Assembly (NCBI GenBank): GCA_030745255.1
Contig: JASLOY010000034.1
Location: 1-14,360 of the forward strand
Direction of reading: 5' to 3'
Source of the DNA: Vicinamibacterales bacterium
Lineage (GTDB): Bacteria; Acidobacteriota; Vicinamibacteria; Vicinamibacterales; UBA8438
DNA: 14,360 bases
Part shown: positions 6,753-12,501 of the stretch, piece by piece
Position numbering within the stretch: position 1 is the first letter of the stretch
How the letters are laid out: every line of letters starts with the position of its first letter
Program-made: the position numbers and the translations under genes
Notes under the pieces: generated by a model
The model's input: the letters and a program-made list of their open reading frames with translations, nothing else
Databases searched by the model: none
What the model was told of the DNA's origin: nothing

Positions 6753-7469
6753 GTGAGCGACGCGGTCTCGCTGCCCCGCGGGTATCGCCGCCCAGCTGAC
6801 GGTGACATGCCGCCGAACGACTCCCCGGCGTATCGGTCCACGGTGCTCCGCCATCCGGTGCAACCTCTCGTCATCATTCCGCAGACTCTGTCGGAGATCA
6901 CCGGTCCGGTGTACGAGTACGGCGAGACCGGGCCGCTGGACCACGACTTGACGCGCCAGCATGCGGGCGCGCCGCTCGGCGAGCGCATCATCATCGAGGG
7001 TCGCGTGCTGGACGAGGACGAGCGGCCGGCACCCGAGACCCTCGTCGAGGTCTGGCAAGCGAACGCGGCTGGTCGGTATCGACATGCCTGCGACCTCCAC
7101 GATGCGCCGCTGGACCCGAACTTCAGCGGTGCCGGTCGCGTGATGACAGGGGCCGATGGGCGGTTCCGGTTCGTCACGGTCAAGCCGGGTGCGTATCCCT
7201 GGCAGAATCACGACAACGCCTGGCGGCCGGCGCATGTGCACTTCTCGGTCTACGGTCGCAGCTTCCTGACACGGCTCGTGACCCAGATGTACTTTCCGGG
7301 CGATCCGCTGCTGGAGCTCGACCCGATCTTCAATTCGATTCCGAGCGAGCGCGCGCGCTCGCGGTTGGTCTCGACGTTCGATCTCGCGCTGACCGAGCCG
7401 GTGTGGGCGCTCGGCTATCGCTTCGACATCGTGCTGCGCGGCAGAGACGCCACGCCGACGGGGTTGTGA
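6753..7469 (+). CDS. pcaH: Protocatechuate 3,4-dioxygenase, beta subunit
   Basis: The protein has 238 residues from the GTG at 6753, chosen for the AAGGAGG six bases upstream; an in-frame TTG at 6732 lies before that ribosome binding site and is unlikely. The beta subunit carries the non-heme Fe(III) of intradiol dioxygenases, which cleave protocatechuate with O2 to 3-carboxy-cis,cis-muconate in the cytoplasm. All four expected iron ligands are visible: Tyr109 (GRYRH), Tyr148 (GAYPW), His161 and His163 (AHVHF), together with the conserved Arg158 (WRPAH). The family blocks LVEVWQANAAGRYRH, LDPNFSGAGR, TQMYFPGDPL and GYRFDIVLRG are intact, and length is normal. It is the first gene of pcaH-pcaG-pcaB, with pcaG starting one base after its stop. 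Identification is secure; substrate preference for related catechols cannot be excluded. Confidence 0.95.
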   Translation: MSDAVSLPRGYRRPADGDMPPNDSPAYRSTVLRHPVQPLVIIPQTLSEITGPVYEYGETGPLDHDLTRQHAGAPLGERIIIEGRVLDEDERPAPETLVEVWQANAAGRYRHACDLHDAPLDPNFSGAGRVMTGADGRFRFVTVKPGAYPWQNHDNAWRPAHVHFSVYGRSFLTRLVTQMYFPGDPLLELDPIFNSIPSERARSRLVSTFDLALTEPVWALGYRFDIVLRGRDATPTGL

Positions 7470-7470
7470 C

Positions 7471-8028
7471 GTGCGCTCGCTGACCCCCTCGCAGACGATC
7501 GGGCCGTTCTTCGGGATCCTGATTCCCAGGCGTGACACGCTGGTGCTGGCGGCGGAGGGCACACCCGGGCGCATCACCGTACAGGGCACCGTGCGTGACG
7601 GGGCCGGTGAGCCGGTCTCGGACGCGCTCATCGAAGTCTGGCAGGCCGACGCCGAGGGGCGGTGGAGCCATCCGGACGATCCGCGCGACCCGGGGCCGGA
7701 CGGATCGTTCAGTGGATTCGGTCGGATTCACGTGGGCGTCGATGGAGGATTCACCGTCGAGACGATCAGGCCGGGTTCAGTGCCCGGCCCGAACGGCGCG
7801 CCGCAAGCGCCGCACCTCGTCGTCGGTCTGTTCGCGCGCGGTCTGCTGACGCGGCTCGTCACCCGCGTTTACTTCGACGATGAGCCGTCGAACGCGACGG
7901 ACACCATTCTGACGCGCCTGCCGACCGACCGGCGGTCGACGCTCATCGCCGTAAGGGGCGCCGAGGGACGCTACCGCTTCGACATAGCGCTGCAGGGGCC
8001 GTGCGAGACGGTGTTCTTCGATGTCTGA
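7471..8028 (+). CDS. pcaG: Protocatechuate 3,4-dioxygenase, alpha subunit
   Basis: The protein has 185 residues starting at a GTG (7471), one base after the pcaH TGA, so translation is probably coupled; only a weak GGGG precedes it. The N-terminus LTPSQTIGPFFG is characteristic of PcaG. ALIEVWQADAEGRWSHP (52-68) parallels the PcaH block but has Trp where PcaH has the iron-binding Tyr, and QAPHLVVGLFARGLLTRLVTRVYF (112-135) replaces the two-histidine AHVHF site. This matches the known role of the alpha subunit: it does not bind iron but completes the active-site pocket of the alpha-beta protomer. It ends RYRFDIALQG plus CETVFFDV, the usual family C-terminus. The last eight bases overlap the start of pcaB. 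Confidence 0.95.
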   Translation: MRSLTPSQTIGPFFGILIPRRDTLVLAAEGTPGRITVQGTVRDGAGEPVSDALIEVWQADAEGRWSHPDDPRDPGPDGSFSGFGRIHVGVDGGFTVETIRPGSVPGPNGAPQAPHLVVGLFARGLLTRLVTRVYFDDEPSNATDTILTRLPTDRRSTLIAVRGAEGRYRFDIALQGPCETVFFDV

Positions 8029-9421
8029 ACCCGACGTTCGCCTCCACGACCGGTTGTTGGGCGATCCACAGGTCGCCGTCCGGTTCACCGCGGTCGCCCA
8101 GCTGCAGGCGATGCTGGATGTGGAGGCGGCGCTGGCCGACGCCGAAGCGGCAGTCGGTGTGGTGCCGGCCGGATGTGTCGCCCACATTCGCGCCGCTGCG
8201 CGTGCCGAGCTCTACGATCGGGCCACCCTCGCCAGCGAGACGGCTCACGCGGGCAACCCGGTCATCCCCATGGTGCGGCATCTGACCGCGCGCGTCGCGG
8301 CGACCGATGCGGACGCAGCGCGCTACGTCCACTGGGGCGCGACCAGTCAGGACGTCATGGACACCGCGCTCGTGCTGCAACTCCGGGCGGCCGTACCGGA
8401 CATCCTCGGCCACATCGAGCGGGCGACCCGTGCCTCTGCCAGACTGGCGCGGCGATACGCCGACACGCCGATGGCCGGTCGGACCTGGCTGCAGCAGGCC
8501 ACTCCTACGACATTCGGTGTGAAGGCGGCCGGCTGGCTCGACGGCCTTGACCGAACGCGCCGCTGGCTGCAGAGCGGACTCGACGAGGCAGGCGTACTGC
8601 AGTTCGGCGGTGCGGCCGGCACACTTGCCTCGCTCGGGTCGCGGGGCCCGGCCGTTGCCGACGCACTCGCCGAACGACTCGGGCTGCAGACGACGGACAC
8701 GCCGTGGCATGCCATTCGCGACCGCTTCGCGCAGCTCGCCTGCGCGCTCGGCGTCGCGACCGGCGTTGCCGGCAAGATCGCGCGCGATCTGGCGCTGCTG
8801 GCGCAGACCGAGGTGGGCGAGGTGTCCGAGGCGCCGGCCGAAGGACGCGGCGGGTCGTCGACGATGCCGCAGAAGCGCAACCCGGTCGGGGCGTCGGTCG
8901 CGCTGGCGGCGGCCGCGCGCGCGCCCGGTCTGGTCGCGACCGTCCTCGGTGCCATGGTCCAGGAGCACGAGCGAGGGCTGGGCGGCTGGCAGGCCGAATG
9001 GGACGCGTTGCCCGACCTCGTGGTGGTGACCGCCGGCGGCGCCAAGGCCCTGGCAGACGCGCTCGACGGGCTCGTGGTCGACCCGGACCGGATGCGCGCG
9101 AATGTCGACGCGACTGGGGGGATGCTGCTGGCCGAGGCGGTTGCGATGGCGCTGGCGGCGCCGCTGGGCAAGTCAGAGGCCCACGCGTGTGTCGAGGCCG
9201 CCTGCCGGCGCGCGGCAGACGACGGCCGCTCGTTGGCGGATGTGCTCGCCGCCGACCCGGTGGTTGCCCGACATCTCGACCGCGCCGACATCGAGCGGCA
9301 TCTGGCGCCGGAGCACTACCTGGGCGCGGCGCGCGTGTTCATCGACCGGGTGCTGGCTCGCTGTGGCGATTCGGACGCCCACGGCGATTCCCCCGCGTCG
9401 TCCAGTGACGACAATGAGTAA
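8021..9421 (+). CDS. pcaB: 3-Carboxy-cis,cis-muconate cycloisomerase
   Basis: The protein has 466 residues with an ATG at 8021 inside the end of pcaG (8-bp overlap). It belongs to the fumarase/aspartase superfamily and converts 3-carboxy-cis,cis-muconate to 4-carboxymuconolactone, the step after PcaHG. Conserved regions are present: HWGATSQDVMDTA (104-116), TWLQQATPTTFG (155-166) and the mobile catalytic loop GGSSTMPQKRNP (277-288), which contains the active-site serine. The block ERGLGGWQAEWDALP (317-331) is typical of PcaB rather than adenylosuccinate lyase, and the operon context agrees. The C-terminal roughly 20 residues are a low-complexity Ser/Asp tail (SDAHGDSPASSSDDNE) that adds nothing recognisable. 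It stops with TAA 9419-9421, and a pcaC remnant begins 15 bases later. Confidence 0.94.
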   Translation: MSEPDVRLHDRLLGDPQVAVRFTAVAQLQAMLDVEAALADAEAAVGVVPAGCVAHIRAAARAELYDRATLASETAHAGNPVIPMVRHLTARVAATDADAARYVHWGATSQDVMDTALVLQLRAAVPDILGHIERATRASARLARRYADTPMAGRTWLQQATPTTFGVKAAGWLDGLDRTRRWLQSGLDEAGVLQFGGAAGTLASLGSRGPAVADALAERLGLQTTDTPWHAIRDRFAQLACALGVATGVAGKIARDLALLAQTEVGEVSEAPAEGRGGSSTMPQKRNPVGASVALAAAARAPGLVATVLGAMVQEHERGLGGWQAEWDALPDLVVVTAGGAKALADALDGLVVDPDRMRANVDATGGMLLAEAVAMALAAPLGKSEAHACVEAACRRAADDGRSLADVLAADPVVARHLDRADIERHLAPEHYLGAARVFIDRVLARCGDSDAHGDSPASSSDDNE

Positions 9422-9436
9422 TGACGAGAGGTAGTC

Positions 9437-9523
9437 ATGGACGAGACCGAGCGGTACACGGCCGGCATGAAGGCGCGGCGAGAGATTCTAGGCGACGCCT
9501 ATGGCAATCGGGCCCCGAACTAG
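9437..9523 (+). pseudogene. pcaC: Remnant of 4-carboxymuconolactone decarboxylase (first 28 codons)
   Basis: An ATG at 9437, 15 bases after pcaB, begins MDETERYTAGMKARREILGD, which closely follows the start of PcaC proteins (pattern MDE..RY.AGM..RR.VLGDA...RA). The match runs to about residue 26, then the frame ends at TAG 9521-9523. The full enzyme is about 125-135 residues, so roughly four fifths is missing, and what follows is the 3' end of a convergent unrelated gene. A weak GAGAGG precedes the ATG. Intact PcaC decarboxylates 4-carboxymuconolactone to beta-ketoadipate enol-lactone; this piece cannot. A rearrangement joining foreign DNA around 9510-9520 explains it best. Confidence 0.75.
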
Positions 9524-10731
9524 AGCCGCGTGATCGTGATCGTCGGCTCGAGCGGTGTCCGGCAGAGCGCATGCAGGAAACAGGTCTGCTCGGCCATGTC
9601 GAGACACTGGCGAGCGAAGTCCTCGCCTTCGGACGTGTCCAGGTGGACGTGGGTCTCGACCGCCTCCGCCGTCCCGGGGTGACCGGAGCCGCCGAGGGAA
9701 AAATGCGCGTCCTGGACGACCCGGTAGCGGTCCATGTTCCTTTTCAGGATCGCGGCGTAGCGGCCAAGCTGGGTCATGAAACAGAACGCCAGGCCCGCCG
9801 CCATATAGCTCACTGCATCGGGTGCGGTTCCGGTGCCGCCGAGCCCCGCCGCTTCGTCCGATAGCAGGCGGAACGTCGAACCCAGTGGCCGGTACAGGTG
9901 CTGTTCGATCTCCTTCACCCTGTCCGGGCGCCTTCGGCAGACCGCTCGCACGTGCAGCTGCCGTCGTTGCTCGGCCCGCAGGCTCGTCCCCGCCCCTCCG
10001 GCGACACCGGTGAGGGGACGTACAGCGTCGAGCCGGGTCACGGTCTCTCCGTCCTGTCCGGCGGCCGGTCTGACGTGGGAGAACTGGTCGCCCGGGTCCG
10101 GCTCGGCCCTCCGCGCGAGCGCCGCAACCCGGCCGACGGGCAGATTGTCGCCATTCACGGTCAACGTGAACCGCGCGGTGAGCCGCGGGCGTAGCAGCCC
10201 GTCGACCGGTGATGCGCGCACGGCCTCGGTCACCAGGTCGTGCAGGCCGTCGTTATCCGCGTCCGTGTCGATCCGTACTTCGAGCGCGGGCGGTAGGGCT
10301 CCGCCCGTCAACGTGCCCCGCAAGGCCGATCCTTCCATGGTGTAGTGGTTGTCCTGGACGAGGACGAGCTCCCGCAGAGCGACGTCCCGCTGCTTCGCGA
10401 GCGCCAGGATCTCGTGCATGTAGGACGACACCATGCCGGTCGTCATGAATGCCAACGGGCAGGGTGCCGCATCCAGGCCGTCGAGATACGGGCCTTCATC
10501 ACTGGCCAGTCGCCACGCGGTGCCCGCGCGAACCGGGACGACGATCGCCTCCTTCTGCATCGCCGTCAGTGACCGGGCCCATACCCGGACGCTCTGACCG
10601 TGGCGATTCTCCGGGAGCGCTAGACCGAGCTCGTCCGCGTTCGCGATCTGGAAAAAAGGGGGGAGCCCGCTGCGGCGTAGCGGGTCGTCGTTCGTGATCC
10701 CGATCGGTGGAGCCGCGCCGTCTGTGGGCAT
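9520..10731 (-). CDS. Tandem OsmC/Ohr-like domain protein
   Basis: The protein has 403 residues from the ATG at 10731; the frame extends to a TTG at 10806 but that would run into the divergent gene. No good Shine-Dalgarno is seen. Two OsmC-like halves are visible. The first (about 45-200) has the DAAPCPLAFMTTGM helix with C91, but SPVDGLL (S174) where the second redox cysteine usually lies. The second (about 250-403) has LHLYRPLGSTFR-like strands, PDAVSYMAAGLAFCFMTQLG with C317 and AEQTCFLHALC with C384, so it keeps the cysteine pair. OsmC/Ohr proteins reduce organic hydroperoxides with paired cysteines. A tandem, one-sided version may be a peroxidase or a thiol-binding protein of unknown substrate. 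It is convergent with the pca operon and its stop overlaps the pcaC remnant stop. Confidence 0.8.
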   Translation of the reverse strand: MPTDGAAPPIGITNDDPLRRSGLPPFFQIANADELGLALPENRHGQSVRVWARSLTAMQKEAIVVPVRAGTAWRLASDEGPYLDGLDAAPCPLAFMTTGMVSSYMHEILALAKQRDVALRELVLVQDNHYTMEGSALRGTLTGGALPPALEVRIDTDADNDGLHDLVTEAVRASPVDGLLRPRLTARFTLTVNGDNLPVGRVAALARRAEPDPGDQFSHVRPAAGQDGETVTRLDAVRPLTGVAGGAGTSLRAEQRRQLHVRAVCRRRPDRVKEIEQHLYRPLGSTFRLLSDEAAGLGGTGTAPDAVSYMAAGLAFCFMTQLGRYAAILKRNMDRYRVVQDAHFSLGGSGHPGTAEAVETHVHLDTSEGEDFARQCLDMAEQTCFLHALCRTPLEPTITITRL

Positions 10732-10805
10732 CTTGGCTGCGCGAAGTCCTGGAATGCGGCTATTGTTACATGCCGAATCGGTGAGCCAGGATTGCCCGAA
10801 CGGCA
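10732..10805. promoter_or_regulatory. Divergent promoter region between the OsmC-like gene and the transporter
   Basis: This 74-bp gap contains the only AT-richer stretch nearby (GGCTATTGTTACATGCC around 10758-10774). On the minus strand it offers TAACAAT as a -10-like element for the OsmC-like gene. No clear -35 boxes or perfect operator can be assigned. Shared control of a divergent peroxidase-like protein and transporter is plausible from the layout only. Confidence 0.4.
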
Positions 10806-12251
10806 ATGGGCCCCACTGCCAGTGGACACGACATGTCTTCGACTGACCAGACGACCCTCGTCGGACTCCCGGGTGCTCGCGGTTTCGCGCTCGCCATCTT
10901 GACCGCGCTCATCGTGCTGGCGGTGCCAGGTCCCCAGTCGCTGCCGCCCGAGGGACAGCGGATGGCCGCCATCTTCGCGGTGGTGCTGGTCCTCTGGGTG
11001 ACCGAGGCGGTGCCGGTGGCGGTGACGGCGTTGCTCGCCGTCGTGCTGCAGCCGATGTTCCGGGTGGGAGATCTGCCGACTGCCTTCAGCACCTTCATCA
11101 GCCCGGTGTTCTTCTTCGTGCTCGCCATGTTCGTCATCGCGCAGGCGTTCATCAGCTCGGGGCTGGATCGACGCTTCGCGCTCTGGCTGCTCGACAAGGC
11201 GGGCACCGACAGCCGGCGGGTCGTGCTGGTGTTCATGGGCGGCACGGCGCTGGTGTCGACAATCATGTCGGACGTGCCGGCTACCGCGATCTTCATGGCG
11301 GTGTCACTGGGGCTCCTCGAGAAGATGGGACTCACGCCCGGCAAGTCGTCGTTCGCCAAGGCGCTGATGATCGGGATTCCGTTTGCGGCGCTCATCGGCG
11401 GCGTCGCCACGCCGGCCGGCAGCTCCATCAATATACTGGGCATCTTCTTCATACAGGAGTACGGCGACGTCACGGTCCGGTTTCTCGACTGGATGGTCAT
11501 CGGCATCCCGATGGTGCTCGTCATGCTGCCGCTGTCGGTCTGGGTGTTGCTGCGCTGGTATCCGCCGGAGATGACGACCGTGACCGCCGTTGGCAACGTG
11601 CCGTCCGAGCGCGCGCAGCTGGGGCCGGTGACCGCCAAGGAATGGCGGGTTCTCGTCATCCTGGCCACGATGATCGTGCTGTGGATTTCCAGCACGTGGG
11701 TCGAGGCGCTCGACGTCGTGCTCGTGAGTATGGTCGGGGCCATCGCGATGTTCCTGCCCGGGATGCAGCTCTTCACCTGGAAGGAAGCGGAGCGCGGCAT
11801 CGGCTGGGAGGCGCTGCTGATGGTGGGTGGCGTCACGTCGATCGGCGCCGCATCGGTCGAGACCGGCCTGGCCCAGTGGCTGGTCGACGGTTCGCTGGGG
11901 GGCCTCGAGAGCTGGGGCGCCGTATCGATCGTGGCCCTGGTCAGCGCCTTTACCGTGGTCATCCACCTGGCGCTGCCGATCGGGCCGGTCATCAACTCGG
12001 TATTGATCCCGCCGCTTGCGCTCCTGGCGCTGTCGACCGGGCAGAACCCCGCGCTCTATGCGCTGCCGGTCGCGTTCACGGCGTCGTGCGCCTTCCTGCT
12101 GCCGCTCGATGCGGTCCCGCTCGTCACCTACGGCAAGGGCTACTACCGCATGCTCGACATGTTCGTGCCGGGTGCGGTCGTCAGTCTGGTCTGGGTCGTG
12201 CTGATCACGGCGCTGCTGGTGGTGCTCGGACCTATCGTCGGGCTTCTCTAG
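10806..12251 (+). CDS. SLC13/DASS-family anion transporter (sodium-coupled carboxylate type)
   Basis: The protein has 481 residues and is strongly hydrophobic, with about 11-12 membrane segments. The start may be ATG 10806 or ATG 10833; the latter has a weak GGA seven bases upstream, and the first membrane segment begins at about residue 27 so both fit. Family signs are LPPEGQRMAAIFAVVLVLWVTEAVPVAVTALL (46-77), FFFVLAMFVIAQAFISSGLDRR (102-123), TPGKSSFAKALMIGIPFAALIGGVATP (177-203) and the C-terminal repeat with LPLDAVPLVTYGKGYY (432-447). DASS carriers import di- or tricarboxylates, sulfate or related anions, usually with Na+. The SNT substrate/sodium motifs are changed to SDV (155-157) and, in the second repeat, to PIGPVINSVLIPP. 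Closeness to pca genes makes an aromatic acid or pathway dicarboxylate a guess for the substrate. It is divergent from the OsmC-like gene. Confidence 0.88.
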   Translation: MGPTASGHDMSSTDQTTLVGLPGARGFALAILTALIVLAVPGPQSLPPEGQRMAAIFAVVLVLWVTEAVPVAVTALLAVVLQPMFRVGDLPTAFSTFISPVFFFVLAMFVIAQAFISSGLDRRFALWLLDKAGTDSRRVVLVFMGGTALVSTIMSDVPATAIFMAVSLGLLEKMGLTPGKSSFAKALMIGIPFAALIGGVATPAGSSINILGIFFIQEYGDVTVRFLDWMVIGIPMVLVMLPLSVWVLLRWYPPEMTTVTAVGNVPSERAQLGPVTAKEWRVLVILATMIVLWISSTWVEALDVVLVSMVGAIAMFLPGMQLFTWKEAERGIGWEALLMVGGVTSIGAASVETGLAQWLVDGSLGGLESWGAVSIVALVSAFTVVIHLALPIGPVINSVLIPPLALLALSTGQNPALYALPVAFTASCAFLLPLDAVPLVTYGKGYYRMLDMFVPGAVVSLVWVVLITALLVVLGPIVGLL

Positions 12252-12271
12252 TGAGCCGCTGAACGACACCA

Positions 12272-12296
12272 GCCTGAAGGGCTGCGGACTTCAGGC
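12272..12296. terminator. Hairpin after the transporter gene, possible terminator
   Basis: GCCTGAAG (12272-12279) and CTTCAGGC (12289-12296) form a perfect 8-bp stem with a 9-base loop, 20 bases after the transporter stop and between two convergent genes. No T-run follows on either strand, so it is not a classical intrinsic terminator; the position is its main support. Confidence 0.35.
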
Positions 12297-12364
12297 GCTC
12301 TGATGACCCTCTGTGGGTCGTGCGGCCTGCCGGCTCGGGCTTCACGGGGCGACGTTGGCGAGGG

Positions 12365-12420
12365 GCTCAGCGTCAGCCGAGCGCCTGTAGCCCGGAGCCT
12401 GTAGGCAGAAGAGGCTGAGC
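12365..12420. repeat. Imperfect inverted repeat with internal direct repeat in the convergent intergenic region
   Basis: GCTCAGC (12365-12371) is the inverse of GCTGAGC (12414-12420). Between them GCCTGTAG occurs twice (12383-12390 and 12397-12404), the second forming a small GCC-TGTA-GGC hairpin. The rest of the intergenic stretch 12252-12501 is GC-rich, has no gene I can support and no match to a mobile element that I recognise. Confidence 0.4.
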
Positions 12421-12501
12421 AACGCCTCCTGTCGTTGGCAAGCGGCTGAAGACCCCACAACCTGTCGGGCTCGTGACCCGTTCGCAGGGCCTCGGATCGT
12501 T

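Noticed and set aside
10732..10806. Extension of the OsmC-like gene to a TTG at 10806
   Set aside because: It would abut the start of the divergent transporter and use a rare start codon; the added residues look like intergenic sequence.
12350..12450. Possible integron attC-like site from the paired CAAC/GTTG bases and inverted repeats
   Set aside because: The core sites do not fit the RYYYAAC/GTTRRRY pattern and there is no integrase or cassette array.
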